The translations under genes were made by a program, and so were the position numbers. Positions 40,828 through 49,319 of a stretch of 64,000 nt of DNA are shown here, piece by piece. The DNA is from Erginobacter sp964587835 (GTDB lineage Bacteria; Auribacterota; Erginobacteria; Erginobacterales; Erginobacteraceae), in contig CAZPMN010000005.1 in assembly GCA_964587835.1 (NCBI GenBank), forward strand, positions 59,423-123,422, read 5' to 3'. Numbering within the stretch: the first letter of the stretch is position 1; the number at the start of each line of letters is the position of its first letter. The notes under the pieces were generated by a model. That model saw only the letters and a list, made by a program, of their open reading frames with translations, ran no database searches and was not told where the DNA came from.

Positions 40828-41700
40828 TCAAGGGGAATCTGATGTCGGCGCCGGCCGGGATAATGGTTGTTTCTCTGCCGACCGCCGCCCGACCGCCGGG
40901 CCGAAGTGGAAACAGTCAGTCGGGCAGACGTCCCGGCATTTCAGACAGCGGATGCAGGCGGAACTGCGGTTCCCGCCCCGCTGGGGGGCGAGATCGACCG
41001 GGCAGGCCTCTTCGCAGAGTCCGCATTCGATGCAGCGGTAGGGGTCGAAGGTGAGGTTGAGCAAGGCAACCCGGTTGAAGAAGCCGTAGATCAGCCCCAG
41101 GGGACAGGCGGTCCGGCAGAAGAACCGGGAGATGAAGACCGACCCGACCAGGAAGAGGACCAGCAGTCCAACCTTGAAGAAGTAAAGCGTGCCGATCAGG
41201 GTCCGGACCTGGGAGCTGAAGATTCCGAAGGGGACTCCGCCTTCCAGGGTTCCGGCCGGACAGAGGTAACGGCAGAACCCGGGATGCCCGGCCAGGAGGG
41301 GGACCAGCACGACCAACCCGATGAGAACGGCCCAGGGGAGGAGGTGGAAGGGGCGGGGGAGTTTGAACTTGGGGCTTTTGATCTTGTGCAGCAGGTCCTG
41401 GACCAGCCCAAAGGGGCAGATCCAGCCGCAGATCAGCCGCCCGGCCAGGGCCCCGAAGAGGAGGAGGAAGCCGGCCACGTAAAGGGAGAAGCGGTACTGC
41501 CCGTAGCCGATGAAGTACTGGAGCGACCCGACCGGGCAGGCGTTGACCGCGTAGGGGCAGGCGTGGCAGTTCAGTCCCGGAGTACAGACCTGTTTCAGGG
41601 GGCCCTGGTAGATCCGGTCGGGCCGGGCCTGGCCGAAGAGGAAGGAGGAGTTGGCCGCCAGGGCCGCCGCCGCCTGGATGATTCTTCTCCACCTCTCCAT
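40828..41700 (-). CDS. Membrane polyferredoxin (NapH/YccM-like 4Fe-4S protein)
   Basis: 290 residues. It has about five membrane helices with cysteine motifs at their borders (CGWICPFG, CRYLCPAG, CRTACPLG). A cytosolic tail follows with two classical clusters (CIECGLCEEACPVD and CIRCLKCRDVCPTD). Such proteins move electrons from cytosolic donors to periplasmic acceptors. The ATG overlaps the stop of the CXXC membrane protein (ATGA), and the thioredoxin-like lipoprotein lies just upstream, so the trio is probably a transmembrane reducing pathway with the lipoprotein as outer acceptor. Reductant and final substrate are unknown. Confidence 0.88.
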   Translation of the reverse strand: MERWRRIIQAAAALAANSSFLFGQARPDRIYQGPLKQVCTPGLNCHACPYAVNACPVGSLQYFIGYGQYRFSLYVAGFLLLFGALAGRLICGWICPFGLVQDLLHKIKSPKFKLPRPFHLLPWAVLIGLVVLVPLLAGHPGFCRYLCPAGTLEGGVPFGIFSSQVRTLIGTLYFFKVGLLVLFLVGSVFISRFFCRTACPLGLIYGFFNRVALLNLTFDPYRCIECGLCEEACPVDLAPQRGGNRSSACIRCLKCRDVCPTDCFHFGPAVGRRSAEKQPLSRPAPTSDSP

Positions 41701-41879
41701 CAGCCGATCCCCAGGCAGTCAAGGCAGAGGTAGTGGGCGTTTCTCTCCACCAGACCGTTCTCTCCCAGGATCGTTCCGGCCGCCAGGAGAGCCCCGGCCA
41801 GAAGGAGCAGAAGGAAGAGGAGGAGATAGCGCCGGCCGCCCGGTTGGGGCGAAGCCTCCCCTGTTGTCCGTTTAGCCAT
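41700..41879 (-). CDS. Small CXXC-motif membrane protein (CD1871A-like)
   Basis: 59 residues: a short charged start (MAKRTTGEASPQPGGRR), one membrane helix (YLLLFLLLLLAGALLAAGTI) and a C-terminal tail ending AHYLCLDCLGIG. The terminal CLDC-x-GIG resembles the CD1871A family of short CXXC proteins, often next to iron-sulfur membrane proteins. It overlaps the thioredoxin-like gene by 8 bp and the polyferredoxin gene by 4 bp, so all three are translationally coupled. The tail cysteines may pass electrons between the polyferredoxin and the lipoprotein. Confidence 0.8.
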   Translation of the reverse strand: MAKRTTGEASPQPGGRRYLLLFLLLLLAGALLAAGTILGENGLVERNAHYLCLDCLGIG

Positions 41880-42426
41880 CAGTCCCAATCTGCCCCGGTT
41901 CCGTCGCCCCGGCCCCGAGCAAGTCCTTGATCGTCGCTTCGAAGACGTTCCGAGGCCGCAGCCCCACATAGCGCTGGCGGATCTTCCCTTCCCGGTCGAT
42001 CAGGAAGGTGGTGGGGATACCGGTTATCCCGCCGTAGTCTCGGGCCACCCGGTTGTCGCCGAGCAGAATCGGGTAGTTGACCTGATATTTTTTGATGAAT
42101 CGGGGCAGAACCTGCCGGGGGTTTCCATCAAGACTGACCCCCAGGATCACCAGGCCGTCATCCTCCAGTTCCCGGTACAGCTCGACGAAATCGGGAATCT
42201 CCTTAAGGCAGGGGGGGCACCAGGTGGCCCAGAAGTTGAGCAGCACCACCTTGCCCCGGTAGTCGGACAGACGGGCCTTTCCCCCGGCGAAATTCTCCAG
42301 CTCGAAGTCAGGAGCCAGCCCGGCGACGTCCGCGGTACTTTGCTGGGCCTGCCCGCAACCGGCCGTCCCGGAGGCCGTTGCCAGGGCGACCAAAAAGGTC
42401 AGGATCTTTCTTCTTTGCGGGCTCAT
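41872..42426 (-). CDS. TlpA/ResA-like thioredoxin-fold lipoprotein
   Basis: 184 residues. The lipoprotein signal ends TASGTAGC. Residues ~35-170 are a TlpA-like thioredoxin domain: APDFELENFAGGKARLSDYR, LLNFWATWCPPCLKEIPDF with the WCPPC active site, and cis-Pro segment GITGIPTTFLIDREG. It should act outside the inner membrane as a thiol reductant, for example in cytochrome c maturation. ATG 42426 has GAGGAGAAA upstream. It is first in the operon with the CXXC protein and polyferredoxin. Confidence 0.92.
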   Translation of the reverse strand: MSPQRRKILTFLVALATASGTAGCGQAQQSTADVAGLAPDFELENFAGGKARLSDYRGKVVLLNFWATWCPPCLKEIPDFVELYRELEDDGLVILGVSLDGNPRQVLPRFIKKYQVNYPILLGDNRVARDYGGITGIPTTFLIDREGKIRQRYVGLRPRNVFEATIKDLLGAGATEPGQIGTDG

Positions 42427-42600
42427 CTCGTTTTCTCCTCTGCGGTTATTCTGTTCCAGAATAATAACCATATCCAATCCGATCGGGCAAGCCTCCTTTC
42501 CCGTCTCCGATCTAAATCGGCTTGCTGGCCGGAAGCATTGGTGCTATGTTCTTACCTTTACATCTATCAGCATTCCCACGATTCGAGCTGCGGAAGCGCG

Positions 42601-44727
42601 ATGAGAAAAACCGTACTGACAATAATAATCTGCGCTATTCTCCGGCTGTTTCTGGCCGATCCGGCCTTGGCCTATATCGGTCCCGGGGCCGGTTTCGCCT
42701 TCTTAAGTTCCTTTATCTTTGTCCTCGGGGCGGTGGTGGTGGTCTTCCTCCTCATCTTTACCCTCCCCTTCCGCCTGGCCCTGGGGGCTCTGCGGCGGAA
42801 GAAGAAGCACGGAGAAGCCGCCGTCGACCGGCTGATCATCCTCGGTCTCGACGGTCTCGACCCTGAGCTGGCCGCCGGTTTCATGGAGCGGGGAATACTC
42901 CCCCATCTCTCCGCCCTGCAAGAGGAAGGAACCTTCCGGCGCCTGGGGACCAGCAATCCGCCGATCTCCCCGGTCGCTTGGTCGACCTTCATGACCGGGG
43001 TCAACCCGGGCAAGCACAACATCTTCGACTTCCTCCGCCGGGATCCAAAGACCTACCTCCCCGCCCTCTCCTCGGCCGAGATCAGCACCTCTCCCCGGAC
43101 AATCAAGATCGGGCCGCTCAAGATCCCGGTCGGGAAGCCGGTGATCAAGATGCTGCGCAAGTCCGTGCCCTTCTGGAAGATCCTCGGCGAGCACGGAATC
43201 TTCAGCGTTATCCTCAAGGTTCCGATCACCTTCCCACCTGAACCCCATAAAGGGCTCCTCTTGGCGGGGCTCTGCACGCCGGATCTGAAGGGATCCCAGG
43301 GAACCTTCACCTCTTACACCACCGCAGCGGAAGATTCCGAGCTCACCTCCGGATATCGCTGCCGGCTGGAGGGGGCCGGCCCGGTTTACGAAACCGTAAT
43401 CTCCGGTCCCCCCGACCCCCGCCATCCGGGGAAGGACCTGACCGTCCCGCTGCGGATCGAAGCCGACCGGGCCGCCGGCCGGGTGAAACTGGAAGCGGGA
43501 GGGGAGAAGCTCGAACTAGCCGCTGGATTTCTCTCCCCCTGGGTGCCGCTCACCTTCCGGATGGGGCTGAAGGGGCGGGTTAAGGGGATCGCCCAGTTCT
43601 TTCTGAAGAGCCTTGAGCCGGAAATCGAACTCTACCTTTCCCCGATCCAGATCGATCCGGAAAAGCCGGCGCTGCCAATCTCCGCGCCCTTCATCTACTC
43701 GATCCACCTGGCCAAGCTCTTCGGGCCCTTCGCCACCCTCGGTCTCCCCCAGGACACCTGGGCGCTCAACGAGGAAGTTCTCACCGACGACGGTTTCCTC
43801 CAGCAGGCCTGGTCCGTTCACGCCCAGCTGGAAAAGATCTTTTTCCACTCCCTGAAGGGATTGAAGAAGGGCCTGCTCTGCTGCGTCTTCGACACCACCG
43901 ACGTGATCCAGCACGAGTTCTGGCGCTACCTGGAGGCCGGTCATCCGGCCCTGAAGGAGGGCCAGGACAACCGCCCGGAGGTGATCGAGGAACTCTACCG
44001 GCGGATGGACGAAATGGTGGGGAGGCTCCGGGGACAACTGAAGTCGCGCGACCTACTCCTGATCGTCTCCGACCACGGCTTCAAGCTCTTCCGGAGGGGG
44101 GTGAACGTCAACACCTGGCTTTTTCGGAACGGCTATCTGGCCCTGAAGGAGGGGCGGACCACCTCGGGCGAGTGGTACCGGGACGTTGACTGGTCTAAGA
44201 CCCGGGCTTATGCCTTCGGCCTCTCCGGGCTCTACCTCAATCTGAAGGGAAGGGAGCGGGAGGGTATTGTGGAGCCGGCTGCGGCCGGGGAACTAAAGCG
44301 GGAACTGATAAAAAAGCTCACCGCCCTGAAAGATCCCGGCTGGGAAGACCGCCCGGCTTTGGCTGCCGTCTACGACACCGCGCGGATCTACAACGGACCC
44401 TATCGGGATAACGCTCCCGACCTGATCCTGGGTTTCTACCCCGGCTGGCGACACTCCTGGGAGTCGGTCTCCGGGAAGGTGGAGGAGGAGGTCTTCATCG
44501 ACAACCAGAAGGCTTGGTCGGCCGACCACTGCATCGACCACCTCCACGTCCCCGGGGTCTTCTTCTCCAGCCGCCCGATCGGGGAGGGGGCGATCTCCTT
44601 AGCCGACCTCGCCCCGACCGCGCTGAACCTCTTCGGGGTCCGCCCGCCCGCCTATATGGACGGGAAGGTAATGGAGTTTGTGGACAAAGCCCGGCCGTCG
44701 TTTGAACCTTCAGAATCAAAGAACTGA
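42601..44727 (+). CDS. Membrane-anchored type I phosphodiesterase / nucleotide pyrophosphatase
   Basis: 708 residues. Two N-terminal hydrophobic segments (to ~65) suggest a signal anchor. The alkaline-phosphatase-superfamily domain begins RLIILGLDGLDPELAAGFME. The nucleophile lies in NPPISPVAWSTFMTGVNPGK. The second metal site is LIVSDHGFKLF, with TRAYAFGLSGLYLNLKGRE and APDLILGFYPGW in the C-terminal part. The domain is probably periplasmic and cleaves phosphodiester or similar bonds of surface polymers. A paralogue with the same layout follows at 44875. GGAAG precedes the ATG. Confidence 0.88.
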   Translation: MRKTVLTIIICAILRLFLADPALAYIGPGAGFAFLSSFIFVLGAVVVVFLLIFTLPFRLALGALRRKKKHGEAAVDRLIILGLDGLDPELAAGFMERGILPHLSALQEEGTFRRLGTSNPPISPVAWSTFMTGVNPGKHNIFDFLRRDPKTYLPALSSAEISTSPRTIKIGPLKIPVGKPVIKMLRKSVPFWKILGEHGIFSVILKVPITFPPEPHKGLLLAGLCTPDLKGSQGTFTSYTTAAEDSELTSGYRCRLEGAGPVYETVISGPPDPRHPGKDLTVPLRIEADRAAGRVKLEAGGEKLELAAGFLSPWVPLTFRMGLKGRVKGIAQFFLKSLEPEIELYLSPIQIDPEKPALPISAPFIYSIHLAKLFGPFATLGLPQDTWALNEEVLTDDGFLQQAWSVHAQLEKIFFHSLKGLKKGLLCCVFDTTDVIQHEFWRYLEAGHPALKEGQDNRPEVIEELYRRMDEMVGRLRGQLKSRDLLLIVSDHGFKLFRRGVNVNTWLFRNGYLALKEGRTTSGEWYRDVDWSKTRAYAFGLSGLYLNLKGREREGIVEPAAAGELKRELIKKLTALKDPGWEDRPALAAVYDTARIYNGPYRDNAPDLILGFYPGWRHSWESVSGKVEEEVFIDNQKAWSADHCIDHLHVPGVFFSSRPIGEGAISLADLAPTALNLFGVRPPAYMDGKVMEFVDKARPSFEPSESKN

Positions 44728-44860
44728 ATATCCAATATCCAACAAGGAATATCCAATGAAGAAGGAAAGGGAGCCGGGCACACCCACTGGACAAGCGGAT
44801 TCGAGCCGGCAGCATTTGGACATTGGACATTCCTTGTTGGTTATTGGTTATTGGTCCAAG
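44728..44860. repeat. Family D repeats (GAATATCCAATATCCAACAAGG)
   Basis: GAATATCCAATATCCAACAAGGAATATCCAATGAAG and, at 44822-44855, a related inverted stretch GGACATTCCTTGTTGGTTATTGG. The element lies between the two paralogous phosphodiesterase genes and matches 38637-38670. Confidence 0.75.
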
Positions 44861-44874
44861 GAAAAATCATTGTT

Positions 44875-46911
44875 ATGAAAACAGTTATTTCACGGATCCG
44901 CTATCCGTTCATATTCCTCACCGCCCTGCTGCTGCTCGCCTGCTCCCGCTCCGAGAAGACGGGGAAGAAGGTGATCGTTTTAGCGATCGACGGGATGGAC
45001 CCCCGGATCGTCCAATCAATGATGGATCGGGGGGAACTGCCTCACTTCAAGAAGCTGGCCGAGATGGGCGGGTTCAAAAACCCCTGGTCCTCCATCCCTC
45101 CGCAGTCCCCGGTAGCCTGGGCCAACTTCATCACCGGTCAGAACCCGGGAGGCCACGCCATTTTCGATTTTATCCACCGCGATCCGGCCAACTATATGCC
45201 CTTCCTTTCACTGACCGAGACCATCCCGCCCAAGACCGTCCTCAAACCGGGTTCTTACGTCTTCCCCGTCTCCGGCGGCCAGGTGGTTCTCCTAAGAGAG
45301 GGGAGGGCCTTCTGGGAGTACCTCGACGAGGCCGGAATTCCGGCCACTATCTTCAAGATCCCCTCCAACTACCCTCCGGTCGAGGCCGGGCAGGGATCGG
45401 TCTCCGGGATGGGGACCCCGGACCTTCAGGGCAGCTACGGGATTTACCAGTACTTTACCACCGACCGGGCCGACATCCCCGACGACTACTCCGGCGCTCG
45501 GCTGACCCTGGTCGACGTGATCGACGGCGCGGTTCGGGACGTGATCGAGGGGCCGCCCAACTCCTACCGCGAGGAAGCTCCCACCCTGGCAGTTCCCTTT
45601 ACCGCCTGGATCGACCCCGAAGAGCCGGTGATTCGGCTCGACCTCCAGGGGGAGGAAATCATCCTCAAGGAGGGGGAGTGGTCCGACTGGGTCGTCCTCT
45701 CCTTCAAACCGCTCCCGGTGATCCCGGCGATGACCGGAATCGTCCGCTTCTACGTTCGCCAGGTCCATCCCTACTTCAAGCTCTACGTCACCCCGGTCAA
45801 CATCAATCCGAAAGATCCCATCCTCCCCATCGACTATCCCGCCGGCTATGCTAAAGAGATCGCCGAAGAGGCCGGATTCTTCTACACCCAGGGGATGCCC
45901 GAGGACACCAAGGCCCTGACCAACGGCTCCCTCTCCACCCGCGAATTCTACGGACTATCCCGGATGATTCTGCAGGAGCGCAATCGGATCTTTCACCACC
46001 TCTTCGACCGGTTCGAGGAAGGGCTCTTCTTCTATTATTACTGTAGTATCGACCAGGGAACCCACATCTTCTGGCACCTGAGGGACGAGAACCATCCGGT
46101 TTACGACGCGGCGGCCCGGGCCGAACTGGGGGACGTTGTCGAGGAACTCTACGCGGAGATGGACCCGATCGTGGCCAAGATTCTCGACCGTCTCGACGAT
46201 CAGACCACCTTCATCATCATGTCCGATCACGGTTTCTCCCCCCTCTACCGCAACTTCCAGCTCAATTCCTGGTTGGAACGCAACGGCTACCTGACCATGA
46301 AATACGGGAAGAAGTCCGGATCCTTGCTGGCCGGCGACGTCGACTGGTCGAAAACCCGAGCTTACGCCCTTGGCCTCAACGCCCTCTACGTTAATCTCCG
46401 GGGCCGGGAAGGACAGGGCATCGTTAACCCGGGTTCGGAACGCGACCGGCTGGTTGAGGAACTGGTGGAGAAGCTCCAAGCGGTCCGCGATCCGAAAAAT
46501 GACAGTCCGGTGATCAAGCGGGCTCATATCCGGGAAGATATCTACGATGGGGACTTTCTGAATCGGGCTCCCGATATCCTGGTCGGCTATGACTGGGGAT
46601 ACCGGACCGGCTGGGAGAGCGCCCTGGGTGACGTGGTCGCGGGGGAACTGATCACCGATTGCGAGGACAAGTGGTCGGGAGACCACTGCGGGGCGACCGA
46701 GATCGTTCCTGGGATCCTCTTTGCCAACAAGCCGCTTCTCCTCGAGGGGCCCCACCTATACGATCTCAGCCCCTCAATTCTGGCCGAGTTCGGCGTCCCG
46801 ATTCCGGAGCAGATGATCGGTCACAACATCTTCGCCCCCGCCCCTCCCGAAGAAAAGAGGGTTCCGACCGAAGAGGAGATCAGGCAGATCCGGGCGCTGG
46901 ACTATATTTAG
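44875..46911 (+). CDS. Type I phosphodiesterase / nucleotide pyrophosphatase, lipoprotein
   Basis: 678 residues. A lipoprotein signal ends ALLLLAC. The alkaline-phosphatase-superfamily domain follows: VIVLAIDGMDPRIVQSMMDR, nucleophile region PPQSPVAWANFITGQNPGG, metal site FIIMSDHGFSPLYR, and TRAYALGLNALYVNLRGREG. The last residues, EEIRQIRALDYI, resemble the LRALGY tail common at the end of sulfatases. It is a clear paralogue of the protein at 42601. AAGGA is about 11 bases before ATG 44875. Confidence 0.9.
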   Translation: MKTVISRIRYPFIFLTALLLLACSRSEKTGKKVIVLAIDGMDPRIVQSMMDRGELPHFKKLAEMGGFKNPWSSIPPQSPVAWANFITGQNPGGHAIFDFIHRDPANYMPFLSLTETIPPKTVLKPGSYVFPVSGGQVVLLREGRAFWEYLDEAGIPATIFKIPSNYPPVEAGQGSVSGMGTPDLQGSYGIYQYFTTDRADIPDDYSGARLTLVDVIDGAVRDVIEGPPNSYREEAPTLAVPFTAWIDPEEPVIRLDLQGEEIILKEGEWSDWVVLSFKPLPVIPAMTGIVRFYVRQVHPYFKLYVTPVNINPKDPILPIDYPAGYAKEIAEEAGFFYTQGMPEDTKALTNGSLSTREFYGLSRMILQERNRIFHHLFDRFEEGLFFYYYCSIDQGTHIFWHLRDENHPVYDAAARAELGDVVEELYAEMDPIVAKILDRLDDQTTFIIMSDHGFSPLYRNFQLNSWLERNGYLTMKYGKKSGSLLAGDVDWSKTRAYALGLNALYVNLRGREGQGIVNPGSERDRLVEELVEKLQAVRDPKNDSPVIKRAHIREDIYDGDFLNRAPDILVGYDWGYRTGWESALGDVVAGELITDCEDKWSGDHCGATEIVPGILFANKPLLLEGPHLYDLSPSILAEFGVPIPEQMIGHNIFAPAPPEEKRVPTEEEIRQIRALDYI

Positions 46912-47171
46912 AGAATGGGGAATGGTAATCAGTGATCAGTAATCGGTGAGCGGTATCGCCCTTCGGGCTTGTTGGATCGGAATTCCTGCGGAATCCCTTG
47001 TAGTAAATGTGGTATCGCTCCGCTTGCAAGTTGCCCGGGCCGACGAAGCAATCTCATCTCGCTGCCGGGAATTGGATTAGTGGACTGAGCGGTTAACTGT
47101 TGGGGCAGCGGCCGGGACCGATAATCCGCCAAATCCGCTTAATCCGCGGTTACTATCAGGAGGGTTGCAAG
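46912..47171. repeat. Intergenic heptamers, family A fragment and CCGCGGATT repeat
   Basis: GGTAATCAGTGATCAGTAATCGGTGAG (46921-46950) is built from 7-base AGTAATC-like units. GGGCCGACGAAGCAATCTCATCTCG (~47037-47061) is a family A half. AATCCGCCAAATCCGCTTAATCCGCGGTTAC (~47122-47152) is the CCGCGGATT type. No gene is visible. Confidence 0.7.
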
Positions 47172-47360
47172 ATGGCTAAGAAGATCAAGGTCGAGAGCGA
47201 TCTCTATGACAAGCTGAAGAAGTACTCCGAAGCGGCCGGATACTCCTCCGCCGAAGAGTTTATCGTCCACGTTCTGGAAAAGTCTGTGGCCGACCTGGAG
47301 AAGAACGCCGACCAGGAGTCGGTAAAAGAACGTCTCACCGGTCTCGGTTACCTGGGGTAG
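47172..47360 (+). CDS. Small RHH-like protein with a sulfatase-like LGYL tail
   Basis: 62 residues. Residues 1-45 look like a ribbon-helix-helix start: MAKKIKVESDLYDKLKKYSE, then a helix SSAEEFIVHVLEKSV. The end, VKERLTGLGYLG, is like the C-terminal tail of many sulfatases. It sits between alkaline-phosphatase-superfamily genes. It may be a small regulator or an accessory of those enzymes. AGGAGGG lies 7 bases before the ATG, and the gene is clearly translated-looking despite its size. Confidence 0.75.
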   Translation: MAKKIKVESDLYDKLKKYSEAAGYSSAEEFIVHVLEKSVADLEKNADQESVKERLTGLGYLG

Positions 47361-47392
47361 GGAGTGGGGAATAGGAAATAGGGAATACTTTC
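47361..47392. repeat. GGGAATA-type tandem heptamers
   Basis: GGAGTGGGGAATAGGAAATAGGGAATA starts at the stop codon of the small RHH-like gene and is composed of 7-base GGGAATA-like units. Confidence 0.6.
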
Positions 47393-47412
47393 GTTCCCTG
47401 ACGGTCTCGCCC

Positions 47413-47429
47413 GCCCTCCGCCGGAGGGC
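47413..47429. terminator. Hairpin between convergent genes
   Basis: GCCCTCC and GGAGGGC form a 7-bp stem with a 3-base loop between the small RHH-like gene and the sulfatase-like gene. Confidence 0.5.
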
Positions 47430-47440
47430 CTCCCCGATTC

Positions 47441-49195
47441 TTAGATCTCTTCTTGGGAACTGTAGCTCAACCCCGTCTTCCTCCAGGAGTCGGGGAGCCA
47501 GCTGTGGCCATTTATCACGAACTTTTCCATTGTCGGGAGATAGTTGTAGTCCCAGCGTTTATTACTCCACTGATAGTAGTAGTACTCTCTCTCCCTCTCC
47601 TCCAGCTCATCTACCGTCATGATGACTCGGCCCGGGAATGTCCGCGCTAACTGCAATTCCGAGGCTATGGTCTGGGGAATATCCCCGATCGAGACCGGGG
47701 CGTCGGATATTCGAAGATCTCCCGCCGAGTTGAACGGCTTCATCAGCATAAGAGGTATACCCGAACAGATGACCTTTTTATCTACTACAAAATCCTGCTC
47801 TGATTTGGCCGCCGGCCCCAAGGGTTCCGCGTTCAATCCTGCACTGCCCCAGGGGTCGCCATGATCCCCGATGATAAATATCATTGATTGATCGTATGCA
47901 TCGTTCCTTTTCAGCTGTCTGAGCAATTCTCCTGCGATCCGCAATACCCCTCGAGCCTGTTCCTTGCATCCGGAACGGTCCTGGGGCAGCTTTTCGCGCT
48001 GCAACTTAGAGTTTATCCGATACGGGGTATGAGCCCCTTTAATATGGTAGTATTTGAAAATTTTATTCTTACTCGAGATCACGGTGTTGGAGGCAAGAGA
48101 ATTGTAAAAGACTATGTCCTGGTCTACCTGTTTGGCAGAGCTTGTTTCGATATAAGGAACAAAATAGAAATGCCTCTTGAAAACCTGGGGGACATAACGG
48201 AAAAATGTCAGTTGCAGCAATTCGCCGGCAGCTCGCCGGCCATCCACTCTCCTATCTACCTTTCCCCGCCTTCTCTGGGCATCGGCATTTGAGCATACCT
48301 TATCCGATACATAGATAGAGTTCTTTGCGGTCATCTCGTGGAGGTCAACCTGGTAGCCCTCCTCTTTCAGGTATAGGGGAAGCGAGTTGGCGAGGAATTC
48401 CCGCTTGATGAAGTCCTGGATGGGGATGGAATTGTCGTAGTATCGGCCGGTCAGGATAAAGGTTACCGATGGATATGTGGTTGGGAAGCCTCCGACCGTG
48501 TTCCGGTAAAAGGTAAACCCGTCAAACATATCCCGGAATTCTGTATCCTCATCGATTATCTCCTGGAAGATATCCGACTGGAACATATCCAATACCAGAA
48601 TAATGACATTCTGCTCACTCGAGAATTCAAACATTGTCTTGTCATCATAACCGATAACGTAACTCTTCCATTCCGGTTCCCTGGGGGCCCGGAATATTTC
48701 AACAGCCAGACCTGAACCCTGGATTAAAATCAGAACTGCGCTTGCCCAGGCGATATGCTTGAAGAATGTCGGGCCCTTGATCAGAGCGACCGTCAGGACA
48801 GCGATCCAGATCGCCGAATCGATTATTCCGTTAAACAGGTGGTCTTTCCAGATGATAGGCCTTCCGTCCAGAACTCCGTAATCCCAGACCAGGAAATTGC
48901 CTTGAATCCAGAATAACAGGCCCAGAACGAAAACCAGGGCGACCATCCGCCGATGCACATTTCCTTTCAGGGAAAGCAGGAGCACCAGGATCAGGGCTCC
49001 CGCCGCCAGGGAGTAACCCGCAAAAACCCAGACCATATCGTTATAATAGTATGGAATCTCCAAAAGGTTCGTGAAATAGAGGTAGGACGGACCGATCAGG
49101 AACAGTGTGAAAGCCAGCAGAGCCGCTGCTCCGATGGCCGGCTTGATTTTTCGGGGCTTTGTAGGAAGGTATTGAAATTCTTGCTTGGTAGTCAT
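47441..49195 (-). CDS. Membrane sulfatase-like (alkaline phosphatase superfamily) protein, low G+C
   Basis: 584 residues. Five or so N-terminal helices (to ~170) precede an extracytoplasmic catalytic domain. NVIILVLDMFQSDIFQEII starts it, GGFPTTYPSVTFILTGRYYD holds the likely Thr/Ser nucleophile, and IFIIGDHGDPWG is the second metal site. This layout resembles LtaS/EptA-type phosphotransferases or membrane sulfatases that modify envelope polymers. Base composition is clearly more A+T-rich than its neighbours, suggesting horizontal transfer. No strong ribosome-binding site is seen. Confidence 0.8.
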   Translation of the reverse strand: MTTKQEFQYLPTKPRKIKPAIGAAALLAFTLFLIGPSYLYFTNLLEIPYYYNDMVWVFAGYSLAAGALILVLLLSLKGNVHRRMVALVFVLGLLFWIQGNFLVWDYGVLDGRPIIWKDHLFNGIIDSAIWIAVLTVALIKGPTFFKHIAWASAVLILIQGSGLAVEIFRAPREPEWKSYVIGYDDKTMFEFSSEQNVIILVLDMFQSDIFQEIIDEDTEFRDMFDGFTFYRNTVGGFPTTYPSVTFILTGRYYDNSIPIQDFIKREFLANSLPLYLKEEGYQVDLHEMTAKNSIYVSDKVCSNADAQRRRGKVDRRVDGRRAAGELLQLTFFRYVPQVFKRHFYFVPYIETSSAKQVDQDIVFYNSLASNTVISSKNKIFKYYHIKGAHTPYRINSKLQREKLPQDRSGCKEQARGVLRIAGELLRQLKRNDAYDQSMIFIIGDHGDPWGSAGLNAEPLGPAAKSEQDFVVDKKVICSGIPLMLMKPFNSAGDLRISDAPVSIGDIPQTIASELQLARTFPGRVIMTVDELEEREREYYYYQWSNKRWDYNYLPTMEKFVINGHSWLPDSWRKTGLSYSSQEEI

Positions 49196-49319
49196 TGGAG
49201 GCGGATTACGGATAGTTATAAATTTCGGGTATCGACAAGAGTTTGTTCTCTACAGCAGCGCCTGGCCGGCGGGTATCGTCAGTCAGACCGTCGCACAGTT
49301 TAAGTTCATTGATCGAGGA

